From Deinococcus roseus (GTDB taxonomy: Bacteria; Deinococcota; Deinococci; Deinococcales; Deinococcaceae), in assembly GCF_014646895.1 (NCBI RefSeq), contig NZ_BMOD01000008.1, positions 1 to 64,000 on the forward strand: DNA of 64,000 nucleotides, in the 5' to 3' direction. The translations under genes and the position numbers were made by a program. The notes under the pieces are model-generated. The model saw only the letters and a program-made list of their open reading frames with translations, searched no databases and was not told the origin of the DNA. Positions 14,519 through 22,889 of the stretch are shown piece after piece. Each line of letters opens with the position of its first letter. The first letter of the stretch is position 1.

Positions 14519-16021
14519 TCAGATCCCGTACACATCCCGGTACTTGGCATTCAGGTATTTCACGTAGTGGTCTGCATTCAGAGGTGCACCTGTGGCCTTC
14601 TGGATCAGTTCTCTGGGGCTGTACATCTTGCCATACTGGTGCACATTTTCCCTCATCCAGCCAATGATTTTGTGGGCTTCTCCCTGGGCAATCAGGGCGT
14701 CCATGTCGCCCAGATCCTGAGCAGCAGCATTCCACAGCTGACAGGCATACAGGTTCCCTAAAGAATAGGTGGGGAAATACCCGATCAGGCCAGAAGACCA
14801 GTGGATGTCCTGCAAAACCCCCAGAGCGTCGTTGGGAGGGGTGATCCCCAGGTAGTCCTGCATTTTCTGGTTCCAGGCTTCTGGCAGGTCCTTGATGGCC
14901 AGGGTGCCCTCAAACAGCTCCAGTTCCAGCTCAAAGCGCAGCATGATGTGAAAGTTGTAGGTGAGCTCATCGGCCTCCACCCGGATCAGGCTTTGTTGCA
15001 CCCGGTTCACTGCACGGTACAGCTCTTCTGCACTCAAATCCGCAGCCACTTCAGGGGCGGCAGCACTGAAGTCTGCACCATAATGCTGCCAGAAAGCACG
15101 GGAACGGCAGATCATGTTCTCTACCATGCGGGACTGGCTTTCGTGGATGCCCAGGCTGGTGCCCCTGGCCAGGTTGGTGCGTTCCAGCTCAGGATTCACC
15201 CCATGCTCGTACAGGCCGTGTCCGGTTTCATGCCAGACCCCATACAGGGCCGTGGGCCAGTAGGTCTCGTCGTATCGGGTGGTGATGCGGATGTCGTCGA
15301 TGGAAAAGTTGGTCTGGAAAGGATGGGTGGTGGTGTCCAGACGGGAAAACTCAGGAGACAGACCCAGGTCACGGGCCACTTTCAGGGCAAAATCCTTCTG
15401 CTTCTCTGCGGCCAGAGGGCGGTTCAGGATGCTGTAATCGGTGGCATCCCCTGCATCCAGGACAGCACGCAAGAGGGGAAGGGTCTGGTCCCGCAGGCTG
15501 GCGAAGACCGTCTTGATCTCGCTGACTTTGGCATCCTCCTCATAATCGTCCAGCACGGCATTGTAAGGATGATCCTCGTAGCCCACCAGTTCTGCCCCTT
15601 CCCGGGCCAGGTCCATCATTTCCTGCAGGTTGTCCTGAAACAGTGCAAAGTTGGATTCCTGGCGGGCTTTGATCCAGGCGTGGTGGGCACGGTTGCGGGC
15701 CAGACTGGCCTTTTCCACAAAATCCACAGGGATGCGGGTGCGCTTCTCGTGGTCCCTGCGGGCCACCCGGATCATGGCAGCGTCCATGGAATCTGCAGCT
15801 TGCTGTTCTTCAAACCCCTTCAGGTCTTCCAGCAACCCCCCCATTTTCTCACCCGTCATCAATTCATGGGAAATGCGGGCCAGGGTGGCCATTTGCTGGG
15901 CTCTGGCCTCTGCCCCTTTTGGCGGCATGTAGGTTTCCTGGTCCCAGCTCAAGAGGCCCATGGCCCCGCCCAGGTCTGAGATCTGACCAATCAGGTGTTT
16001 CAGTTCTTTCAGCTGTTCCAT
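14519..16021 (-). CDS. Thermostable carboxypeptidase 1 (M32, Taq-type)
   Basis: A 500-residue zinc carboxypeptidase that removes C-terminal residues from peptides; it has no signal peptide, so it is cytoplasmic. The catalytic zinc motif HETGH is at about residues 264-268 (YGVWHETGHGLYEHG). The HPFQTNFSIDDIRITTRY and GIHESQSRMVEN segments, both M32 hallmarks, are present. Length is normal. A TTG exists two codons upstream, but the ATG at 16021 lies six bases after a TATGTT -10 box, suggesting a leaderless start MEQLKELKHL. It is divergent from the GH3 gene across a repeat-rich gap. Confidence 0.93.
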   Translation of the reverse strand: MEQLKELKHLIGQISDLGGAMGLLSWDQETYMPPKGAEARAQQMATLARISHELMTGEKMGGLLEDLKGFEEQQAADSMDAAMIRVARRDHEKRTRIPVDFVEKASLARNRAHHAWIKARQESNFALFQDNLQEMMDLAREGAELVGYEDHPYNAVLDDYEEDAKVSEIKTVFASLRDQTLPLLRAVLDAGDATDYSILNRPLAAEKQKDFALKVARDLGLSPEFSRLDTTTHPFQTNFSIDDIRITTRYDETYWPTALYGVWHETGHGLYEHGVNPELERTNLARGTSLGIHESQSRMVENMICRSRAFWQHYGADFSAAAPEVAADLSAEELYRAVNRVQQSLIRVEADELTYNFHIMLRFELELELFEGTLAIKDLPEAWNQKMQDYLGITPPNDALGVLQDIHWSSGLIGYFPTYSLGNLYACQLWNAAAQDLGDMDALIAQGEAHKIIGWMRENVHQYGKMYSPRELIQKATGAPLNADHYVKYLNAKYRDVYGI

Positions 16022-16070
16022 GGGCAAAACATACCATGTCTAGAGGAGGGGCTGGGTAGGTGAAACAGCT

Positions 16071-16336
16071 TATGGGCCGAGAGCCGAGAGCCGAGAGCCG
16101 AGAGCCGAGAGCCGAGAGCCGAGAGCCGAGAGCCGAGAGCCGAGAGCAACGTAGATTCTAAAATTGCTGGTGTCAACAGAACCGCAGGCCCAGACGTGCT
16201 GCCGAACCCATGTGCGGTCAATCGTACAGCCAAAGGGGCATCATGCTTCTCCCTGCTGGCAGGAATACTGCGCATCCATCCACATCGCCAGATCTGTTTT
16301 TGGCCCTCGGCCCTGGGCTCTCGGCCCTCGGCATCT
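16071..16336. repeat. Heptamer tandem array and inverted partner
   Basis: Bases 16075-16146 are about ten perfect copies of the heptamer GCCGAGA. After about 155 bases without a recognisable gene, 16304-16336 holds the inverse motif (GGCCCTCGG, GGCTCTCGG, CCCTCGGC). The element looks like a miniature inverted-repeat unit with heptamer ends. Related heptamers occur at 32697-32822 and 39104-39116. Apart from the two divergent starts and a T-run near 16350, this 400-base gap shows nothing else. Confidence 0.8.
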
Positions 16337-16429
16337 TCTTCCTGACCTTTTTTTTCATTGAACCCCGTCCAAAATGATCTGCCTTTCAGGGCGAACGGTA
16401 AAATGAGGCATCCAAATCAAGGAGAAACC

Positions 16430-18568
16430 ATGTCTGATGCCCCGTTGTACCTCAATCCTGACCTCGATCTGGGCCAGCGTTTGCAAGATCTGCTCAGCAG
16501 GATGACCGTTCGTGAAAAAATCTCCCAGCTGTGGCATGAAGCGCCCGGGATTCCCCGTCTGGGCATTGCGGCTTACAACTCCTGGAGCGAGGGGCTGCAC
16601 GGGGTGGCCCGCAATGGCAGGGCCACGGTGTTTCCGCAGGCCATCGGGATGGCAGCCACCTGGAATGCGCAACTGGTGCAAAATGTGGCGGATGCCATCA
16701 GCACCGAAGCGCGGGCCAAATACCATGCGGCCCTGAAAAGAAATGGCAAGACCGACATCTACCAGGGCCTGAATTTGTGGTCTCCCAACATCAACATCTT
16801 CCGGGATCCTCGCTGGGGGCGGGGGCAGGAAACCTGGGGGGAAGATCCTTTCCTGACCGGAACCCTGGGCAGTGCTTTTGTCAGAGGGCTTCAGGGAGAC
16901 CATCCCACCTACCTGAAAACCGCGGCATGTGCCAAACATTATGCGGTGCACTCTGGACCCGAAAAACTGCGTCACGGTTTTGATGCCCAGGTCAGCCTGA
17001 AAGACCTGCATGAAACCTACCTGCCTGCCTTCAAAAAGCTGGTCACAGAAGCAAACGTGGAGGCGGTGATGGGGGCTTACAACCGGGTCAATGGCGATCC
17101 TGCCTGTGCCCACCCGTATTTGATTGGGAAGGTGCTGCGAGAAGACTGGGGCTTTCAGGGGCATGTGGTTTCGGATTGCTGGGCCATTTCGGATTTTGAT
17201 GGTCCCCACGGCTGCACCCCCAATCCCACCGAGAGTGCCGCAAAGGCCCTGAAGGCAGGCTGTGACCTGGAGTGCGGTTGCCGTTACTCCCATTTGCTGG
17301 AAGCCCATGAGCAGGGCCTGATCACCGAAGCAGACCTGGACCTTGCCCTCACCCGGGTGTACGCCACACGGTTCAAACTGGGCATGTTCGATCCACCTGA
17401 ACGGGTGCCTTATGCCAGCATTTCCACGGATGTGGTGGCCTGCCAGGAACACGCTGCACTGGCCCATCGGGCCGCGGTGGAATCGGTGGTGCTGCTGAAG
17501 AACAAAAACAACATCCTGCCCCTCAGGGACGACCTCAAGAGCCTCTTTGTGCTGGGTCCCACCGCCACCAGCGTGGAGGTGCTCCTGGGCAACTATTACG
17601 GCATGAACACCGGCCTCACCACCCTGCTGGAAGGACTGATGGGGCGCATTCCTGAAGGGGTGCGTACAGAGTACCGCATTGCCACCCATGTGCTGCATGA
17701 ATCCCAGTCGCACACCAGCTGGATTTTCCAGTCGGCGGCCCAGAACGATGTGGTGATTGCCTGCATGGGCATCACGCCCCACATGGAAGGGGAAGAAGGG
17801 GAATCCATCGATTCTGCAGAGAACGGGGACCGCACCCGCATTGAACTCCCGGAGGTGCAACTTGATGCCCTGCGCAAACTGTCCGAAGCCGGAGCAAAAA
17901 CCGTGCTGGTCCTGACCGGAGGTTCTGCTGTGGCCCTGGAGGAGGTGGCCGATCTGGTGGAGGCCATTGTGTTCGTGTGGTATCCGGGTCAGGAGGGGGG
18001 TCGTGCTGTGGCCGATGTGCTTTTTGGCGATCAATCCCCCAGTGGAAAGTTGCCCGTCACTTTTCCCAGAAGCACTGCAGACCTGCCCGACTTCGAGGAT
18101 TACCGCATGACCGGACGCACCTACCGTTACAGCACCATCGAACCCCTCTTTCCTTTCGGGTATGGCCTGACTTACGGACAGGTCCAGCTTTCTGATTTGC
18201 AGGCTCCTGCCACCCTTTCTGCAGACCATGACCTTCACCTGAGCCTGCAGGTGCACAACCCCGGCCCACGCGACCTCTCCGAGGTGGTGCAGGTTTACGT
18301 GCAGCATCCTGAGGTTGCCACTCCGGTCCCCTTGCAGCAACTGGTGGCTTTTCAGAAAGTCTCTGTGCCCGCAGGAGCCACCCAGCAGGTTCAGTTTGCT
18401 GTGCCTTCCAGTGCCCTGCAGCTCATCAATGCCCAGGGCGAAGGGGTGTGGTCAGAGGGGCCTGTGGAAATCACAGTGGGCACCTGTTCTCCTGGTCAGC
18501 GTGGGCTGGATCTGGGGGCGGCAGTTCCCCTTGCTGTTCAGGTGGCTGCTCCTCCAGTCACAGGTTGA
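16430..18568 (+). CDS. Glycoside hydrolase family 3, beta-xylosidase/beta-glucosidase type
   Basis: A 712-residue retaining glycosidase that removes terminal sugars from beta-linked oligosaccharides. The N-terminal barrel begins with the AAYNSWSEGLHGVARNG signature near residue 48. The nucleophile is Asp249 in HVVSDCWAI. A second alpha/beta domain follows (VVLLKNKNNILPL near 375, VWYPGQEGGRAVADVLFG near 550), then a fibronectin-III-like C-terminal domain (EVVQVYVQHP). The YNSWSEGLHG form is typical of beta-xylosidases. No signal peptide, so cytoplasmic. The ATG at 16430 follows CAAGGAGAAACC; upstream in-frame ATGs lack such a site. The last codons and stop lie inside a 15-bp tandem repeat. 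Confidence 0.92.
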   Translation: MSDAPLYLNPDLDLGQRLQDLLSRMTVREKISQLWHEAPGIPRLGIAAYNSWSEGLHGVARNGRATVFPQAIGMAATWNAQLVQNVADAISTEARAKYHAALKRNGKTDIYQGLNLWSPNINIFRDPRWGRGQETWGEDPFLTGTLGSAFVRGLQGDHPTYLKTAACAKHYAVHSGPEKLRHGFDAQVSLKDLHETYLPAFKKLVTEANVEAVMGAYNRVNGDPACAHPYLIGKVLREDWGFQGHVVSDCWAISDFDGPHGCTPNPTESAAKALKAGCDLECGCRYSHLLEAHEQGLITEADLDLALTRVYATRFKLGMFDPPERVPYASISTDVVACQEHAALAHRAAVESVVLLKNKNNILPLRDDLKSLFVLGPTATSVEVLLGNYYGMNTGLTTLLEGLMGRIPEGVRTEYRIATHVLHESQSHTSWIFQSAAQNDVVIACMGITPHMEGEEGESIDSAENGDRTRIELPEVQLDALRKLSEAGAKTVLVLTGGSAVALEEVADLVEAIVFVWYPGQEGGRAVADVLFGDQSPSGKLPVTFPRSTADLPDFEDYRMTGRTYRYSTIEPLFPFGYGLTYGQVQLSDLQAPATLSADHDLHLSLQVHNPGPRDLSEVVQVYVQHPEVATPVPLQQLVAFQKVSVPAGATQQVQFAVPSSALQLINAQGEGVWSEGPVEITVGTCSPGQRGLDLGAAVPLAVQVAAPPVTG

Positions 18569-18599
18569 GCAGTCACAGGTTGAGCAGTCACAGGTTGAT
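18555..18599. repeat. Three tandem 15-bp repeats across the GH3 stop codon
   Basis: CAGTCACAGGTTGAG is repeated three times in perfect tandem (the last copy ends in T). The TGA in the first copy is the GH3 stop, so the later copies are untranslated in that frame. Loss or gain of a copy would not change the protein. Confidence 0.9.
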
Positions 18600-18851
18600 T
18601 TGTTTCAACACACCTGATTTGTTCTCCAGCACCCTGTCTCTGCAAAAGGCAGGGTGCCAATGTTTTCTGGGATCACTTTCTTTTGGTTTGCCAGATCACC
18701 AAATTTCAAGAACAGCGAGGCCAAATACACTCAATTCTGACCACAGTCTTTAAGGTGAAACCGTGGAAACAGCAAGACCCGCACAGGGCGTCTATACCCT
18801 GGTGCACAGGGTTTTCTTTGTTTCCAGACTTCACTCAAAGAGGGTTCACCC

Positions 18852-19385
18852 ATGCACAAATGGATTCTGGGACTCACCGTTTTTGGCGCTCTGGCACTCG
18901 GATCTGGGGCGTCTGGCACTTCTGCTGGTCTCCTGACTGCACAGGCCAGTCGGCCTTGCATTGCTGATCTGGTGGACAGCATGGACCAGTTCAGCACCCT
19001 GAAAACCGCACTCAACGCAGCGGGTTTGCTGGATGTCTTCAAAGACAAATCTGCCCGTTACACCGTCTTTGCCCCCACCAATGACGCTTTTGCCAAAGTG
19101 CCCAAAGAAACCCTGGACACCTTGCTGGGCAACAAGGAATGGCTCAGCAAAGTCCTGACCTACCATGTGGTCAAAGGCACGGTCAATTCTGCCAGTGTGG
19201 TGCGTCAGCAAAACGGTCTCCTGACCCTGCAAGGCGAAAAAATCCAGGTGATGGCTGGCGATGGTGTCATGCTGAACGATGCCAAACTGCTGCAAGCCGA
19301 TGTGCGTGCCTGCAATGGAGTGGTGCATGTGATCGATTCGGTGCTGCTGCCCCAGGAGGTTTTAGACGCTCTGGGCGCTCAATAA
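18852..19385 (+). CDS. Secreted fasciclin (FAS1) domain protein
   Basis: A 177-residue exported protein with a signal peptide (first about 25 residues, ILGLTVFGALALGSGASG) and one FAS1 domain, an adhesion fold. The two conserved FAS1 boxes are visible: H1 as YTVFAPTNDAFAKVP (about residue 70) and H2 as CNGVVHVIDSVLLP (near 155). The YH motif between them is in LTYHVVKGTV. Two cysteines (in RPCIAD and RACNG) may form a disulfide. AGAGGG precedes the ATG. Probable role in cell-surface adhesion or envelope organisation. The gene ends at a good terminator and stands alone. Confidence 0.9.
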   Translation: MHKWILGLTVFGALALGSGASGTSAGLLTAQASRPCIADLVDSMDQFSTLKTALNAAGLLDVFKDKSARYTVFAPTNDAFAKVPKETLDTLLGNKEWLSKVLTYHVVKGTVNSASVVRQQNGLLTLQGEKIQVMAGDGVMLNDAKLLQADVRACNGVVHVIDSVLLPQEVLDALGAQ

Positions 19386-19400
19386 AGTTTGAAGTTGTTC

Positions 19401-19434
19401 AGAACAGGGGCCAGATGGGTCCCTGTTCTTTTTG
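19401..19434 (+). terminator. Terminator after the fasciclin gene
   Basis: AGAACAGGG pairs with CCCTGTTCT around GCCAGATGGGT, followed by TTTTT. Confidence 0.8.
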
Positions 19435-19441
19435 GTCTCTC

Positions 19442-20182
19442 TTAGACCGGACGCCCTGCCATCATGAACGATGCGGTCATGCCTCCATCCACAGGCAAAA
19501 TCACCCCGGTCACAAAAGAAGCTGCCCGTGAAGCCAGAAAATGCACCACAGAGGCCACTTCTTCGGGTTGACCCAGCCGCCTGAGGGCATGCAGGTCTTC
19601 CCAGTCCTGGCGGGTCTGCTCGGGATCTGTGCTGCTGGCAATGGCGCCCAGCACAGCTTCGGTGGCGATGGCTCCGGGGGCGACGGCATTGACCCGGATG
19701 CCTCCTGGCGCAAAATCCAGGGCCATGCTGCGGGTCAGGTTGACCAGGGCACCTTTGGAGGTGTTGTAAGCCGCATTGTTCTGTTCTGCAAACAGGCCCT
19801 GCACACTGGCCACGTTCACAATGCTGCTTCCTGCACGCATGCGGGGCAACAGCCGCTGGACCAGACGCACCGGAGCAATGGCATTGACCTCCATCACTTT
19901 TCTGAAGGCCGCCACATCTGTTTCTGCAGCACTGCCAGGAGCACTGATGGCTGCATTGTTGACCAGCACATCCAGGTTTTCCCCTACCTTCTGCTCCAGG
20001 GTTTCCAGCAGGGCATCGTCCAGCAAATCCCCCAGAACAGCGGTGGCTTCCAGGGATGCTGCCACCTGTTCCAGTTCAGGCAACACATCCACAAGAATGA
20101 CTTTTTCTCCATCCTGTACAAATCTTCTGGCAATGGCCAGGCCTATGCCTCTGGCCGCTCCGGTGACCACAATGGTTCGCAT
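19442..20182 (-). CDS. Short-chain dehydrogenase/reductase
   Basis: A 246-residue classical SDR using NAD(P)H. Motifs: TGAARGIG (residues 7-14), an Asp after the second strand (LVDVLPE), which usually favours NAD(H), NNAA near 87, and the catalytic YNTSK near residue 148 with an upstream Ser (NVASVQG). The C-terminal FVTGVILPVDGGMTA is typical. The substrate cannot be read from the sequence. The ATG has no Shine-Dalgarno but sits six bases after a TAGTTT box, so a leaderless mRNA is likely. It is convergent with the fasciclin gene and divergent from a membrane protein. Confidence 0.9.
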   Translation of the reverse strand: MRTIVVTGAARGIGLAIARRFVQDGEKVILVDVLPELEQVAASLEATAVLGDLLDDALLETLEQKVGENLDVLVNNAAISAPGSAAETDVAAFRKVMEVNAIAPVRLVQRLLPRMRAGSSIVNVASVQGLFAEQNNAAYNTSKGALVNLTRSMALDFAPGGIRVNAVAPGAIATEAVLGAIASSTDPEQTRQDWEDLHALRRLGQPEEVASVVHFLASRAASFVTGVILPVDGGMTASFMMAGRPV

Positions 20183-20279
20183 TTCTTTAAACTAGCAGAC
20201 CCTGCATGCCAGACCGTCACATTCCCACCTGACCACCATCACCGACAGCCTCACAAAAACCCCCTAAACTGAGAAAGAA

Positions 20280-21011
20280 ATGAAAAATCATTTGCATCCC
20301 TTAACACATTATGGACACAACATCAAAATGGGCGTTCGTGTTTTGCAATGGCTGCTGGTGGGACTGGGTGTGCTGCTGGTGCTGCAGGTCCACCAGGACC
20401 CTGTGCAACTTCTTGGTGTGCTGTGTGCAGTGGTGCTGCTGCTGCTGATTGCAGAAACCTCGCGCCGCTGGACGGCCTCCAGTGAAATGTATGTGCTGAG
20501 GATGTCTTCGGCCCTGCACCTGCAAAAACTCAGCCTGAGTCTGCGCTGGGGCCTGATCAGCCTGCTGGTGTTGCAAACCTGCTGGTGGCTGCTGAATGCC
20601 TTGCACCTCACAGACCAGCTGGCCTGGGGGGCTTTCTTTGGGTTGCCTCTTCCCCAGGGATGGAACATGCTGCAACAGGTGGGGGGGCTGCTGGCCCTGC
20701 TGTTGTGGGTGGCCCTGGAACGCTGGACCCACGCCCTGCAAACCCGCCTGCAAGGCCAGGACAACATCCAAACCCTGCAAAAAGCTTATGGTGCTGTCAA
20801 CCTGCTGGTGTTGCTGCTGCAAGGACAGCACCTGCTGCAACTGCTGCTGTTGCCTTTCAATGCAGTTCCCACCCACTGGATGGGATACGCCCAGTTGACC
20901 CTGCATGGCCTGCATGCCATCTTGCTGATCTGTTTTCTGGGCTGGGTGCGGGGTTACCTGCAACACCTGACCGCCCTGAACACCCTGCGGACCAGACAAC
21001 TGGCGGCCTGA
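20280..21011 (+). CDS. Leucine-rich multi-pass membrane protein, unknown function
   Basis: A 243-residue protein with about six hydrophobic segments (for example VLQWLLVGLGVLLVLQV, LLGVLCAVVLLLLIAE, GLISLLVLQTCWWLLNA, VGGLLALLLWVALE, LLQLLLLPFN and LTLHGLHAILLICFLGWV). Leucine and glutamine are very frequent because of CTG/CAG-rich codons. I see no transporter or enzyme signature. A TAAACT hexamer lies nine bases before the ATG, so a nearly leaderless start is possible. It is convergent with the VanZ gene. Confidence 0.7.
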   Translation: MKNHLHPLTHYGHNIKMGVRVLQWLLVGLGVLLVLQVHQDPVQLLGVLCAVVLLLLIAETSRRWTASSEMYVLRMSSALHLQKLSLSLRWGLISLLVLQTCWWLLNALHLTDQLAWGAFFGLPLPQGWNMLQQVGGLLALLLWVALERWTHALQTRLQGQDNIQTLQKAYGAVNLLVLLLQGQHLLQLLLLPFNAVPTHWMGYAQLTLHGLHAILLICFLGWVRGYLQHLTALNTLRTRQLAA

Positions 21012-21024
21012 ACCTCAGGCAAAA

Positions 21025-21402
21025 TCAATCAAAATTCTGGGTGTACTGCAATTCATCTTCCCGGGCCACTGGAGGTTGCTTTTTGCGTTCTCTGGAGGTG
21101 CCCAGCCTGCTGCCCAGAAAGCCGCCCAGCACATCAAACCACCAGTCGTCGATGCCCGCCATGCGCATCGGCACAAAAGCCTGATGCACCTCATCCAGTG
21201 CGCCATACCAGGCCGCCAGCATCCAGGCTGCAGTCCAGCTGCGGGTGGCCTTGCCCAGCACAAAAGCCAGTCCCAGGTATTCCAGGGTGTGGGCCACTTT
21301 GTCCCAGGGTGCAGGAATGCCCACAGCACTGCCCGACTGGGCAGAGAAAGCATAAATCACCCCCATGTACACCAGGGCGAACAGCCACCAGCCAACCCTC
21401 AT
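21025..21402 (-). CDS. VanZ-like family membrane protein
   Basis: A 125-residue membrane protein with the VanZ-like core: WDKVAHTLEYLGLAFVLG, then GALDEVHQAFVPMRMAGIDD and WWFDVLGGFLGS. Three to four hydrophobic segments are visible. VanZ of enterococci confers low-level teicoplanin resistance by an unknown mechanism; most chromosomal relatives have no assigned function. It is the last gene of a minus-strand operon and its start overlaps the preceding stop by four bases (ATGA). Confidence 0.85.
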   Translation of the reverse strand: MRVGWWLFALVYMGVIYAFSAQSGSAVGIPAPWDKVAHTLEYLGLAFVLGKATRSWTAAWMLAAWYGALDEVHQAFVPMRMAGIDDWWFDVLGGFLGSRLGTSRERKKQPPVAREDELQYTQNFD

Positions 21403-21836
21403 GGATGCTCCACCAGTTCGATCAATGTGCCCTCACCCCATCTGGGATGCAGAAAAATCACCCTGGAGCCTGCCCGACCAGGTCGGGGAGCATCCCCAAT
21501 GAAGCGGGCTTCCTGTTGCTGCAGTTCCTGCACTTTTGCCTCCAGATCAGGCACCCTAAACGCCAGATGGTGCAGACCCGGTCCCTTTTTGTCCAGAAAA
21601 GCCTGGATGGGGCTGTCCGGCCGGGTGGGGGCCAGCAATTCAATCAGCACCCCTTGCAGTTCAAAGACCCTCACCCGCACCCCCTGAGAAACCACTTCTT
21701 CATCTTCTTCCAGCGCTTTCAAACCCAGCGCCAGATAAGGCTGGGACCCCTGCTGCAAGTCTGCAGTGGCAATGGCCACATGGTCCAGGGTCAAATCCTG
21801 GGTCCATTCGTGCTGTTCGTTCAATCCACCAGCCAT
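21399..21836 (-). CDS. mce: VOC family protein, methylmalonyl-CoA epimerase type
   Basis: A 145-residue protein of the vicinal oxygen chelate fold. Two beta-alpha-beta-beta-beta modules are visible: LDHVAIATADLQQG...LIELLAP and LHHLAFRVPDLEAK...LIELVEHP. They supply the expected metal ligands (His, Glu, His, Glu). Spacing and length match methylmalonyl-CoA epimerase, which interconverts the R and S forms in propionate metabolism. Its position between a lipoprotein/LptD-like gene and a VanZ gene is odd for a metabolic enzyme. Another VOC function cannot be excluded. Confidence 0.8.
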   Translation of the reverse strand: MAGGLNEQHEWTQDLTLDHVAIATADLQQGSQPYLALGLKALEEDEEVVSQGVRVRVFELQGVLIELLAPTRPDSPIQAFLDKKGPGLHHLAFRVPDLEAKVQELQQQEARFIGDAPRPGRAGSRVIFLHPRWGEGTLIELVEHP

Positions 21837-22879
21837 GCCACACCTCTGGCGTTTTTCAGGGATCCTGCTTTGAATTCGGCCTGTTTGTTGGCTGCCACAA
21901 TGTCCACACGATACAGCGAAAAAGACCCAGAAGCACCCGCAACCATCCAGGCATAACCATTCAGGTCGAAGGTGACATCCTGCACTCCAGCAAGCTGAAT
22001 CACATCCGCTCCAGAGTCACAGGCAGGGCTGTCATCCAGCAAACAGGCGGTGGAAACATCCTTGCCCACGGCAAGCAACTGGGTTTGCTTGCGGATCAGG
22101 CTGGTGGCCGGGTAAGTCACCAGATCTGCAGTTTCCAGGGTGGTGAGGGTCTTGATGGTGCGCACCTTGCTGCCATCAGAGTAGCGCAAACTGCCTTTCC
22201 AGACCTCCAGGCCTTTGAGGGTGGTGGGCAGGGTTTTGGCTCCACTGGTTTCCCGGTCAAAAGGGAAGGTGTAAGACACTGCATTCAGGGTGAAATCCTT
22301 GGATGCTGCATTCTCCTGGGCAAAGAACACCCGATCGTTCCCTGCAGCAAAAAATTTGATGGGGGTCACCAGGTTGCTCCAGATGGCCACGGGGGTCCAG
22401 CTGGCAGGGGTGCCCACATTGAGGTTGATGGTCCAGAGCCGCTGTTTGCTGTCAGAGGTTCCACACTGTCCCAGCACCACCAGGACATTCTCTGCCGGGC
22501 TGAGGGAGGGGCGGCTCAGCTTCACTGGATCTGCACAGTCATCGATCTTGAACACCCCACTGTCTCCCGTGGCAAAAGACCGGGAGAGCTTCAGTCCACT
22601 TTCTGCATCAGGGTCTCCGACATACACATCAACGCGGTTCTCAAAACCTGCAAACAGGTACGTGCCGGTCTGGGTGTTTTGCAGGCCAGTGGCCACGCCA
22701 TCCACTTCCAGAGGGGTCAGGGCGGTAAGGTCCGTCAACACCTTGAAAGCCTTCAGCTGCACCCTGGCATCCGCAGTCTGGTCCTGCACCACCAATTTGA
22801 AAGCCAGTTCAGGTTCACTGGTTCCTGTGCAGGCCGTCAGGGCCAGCAGCAGGGTCAGGCTGAGCACAACATGCCGCAT
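21821..22879 (-). CDS. Lipoprotein with repeated strand pattern, unknown function
   Basis: A 352-residue lipoprotein with lipobox LTAC (Cys17). The mature part has regularly spaced beta-strand motifs (TGLQNTQTGTYLFAGFENRV, SRPSLSPAENVLVVLGQCG, LRYSDGSKVRTIKT) that suggest a propeller, and several cysteines (DDCADPV, GQCGTS, TACLLDDSPACDSG). It starts ten bases after the LptD-like gene stops and overlaps the epimerase gene by 16 bases, so it is co-expressed with an outer-membrane assembly-type protein. A role as a periplasmic partner is possible but only inferred from position. Confidence 0.75.
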   Translation of the reverse strand: MRHVVLSLTLLLALTACTGTSEPELAFKLVVQDQTADARVQLKAFKVLTDLTALTPLEVDGVATGLQNTQTGTYLFAGFENRVDVYVGDPDAESGLKLSRSFATGDSGVFKIDDCADPVKLSRPSLSPAENVLVVLGQCGTSDSKQRLWTINLNVGTPASWTPVAIWSNLVTPIKFFAAGNDRVFFAQENAASKDFTLNAVSYTFPFDRETSGAKTLPTTLKGLEVWKGSLRYSDGSKVRTIKTLTTLETADLVTYPATSLIRKQTQLLAVGKDVSTACLLDDSPACDSGADVIQLAGVQDVTFDLNGYAWMVAGASGSFSLYRVDIVAANKQAEFKAGSLKNARGVAWLVD

Positions 22880-22889
22880 GCCAATCCTC

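Noticed and set aside
16075..16146. Tandem heptamers considered as CRISPR or replication origin iterons
   Set aside because: Units are only 7 bp with no spacers, and no DnaA boxes or replication genes lie nearby.
16355..18340. Minus-strand open frame of 661 codons opposite the GH3 gene
   Set aside because: The sense strand encodes an intact glycosidase; the antisense product shows no recognisable domain.
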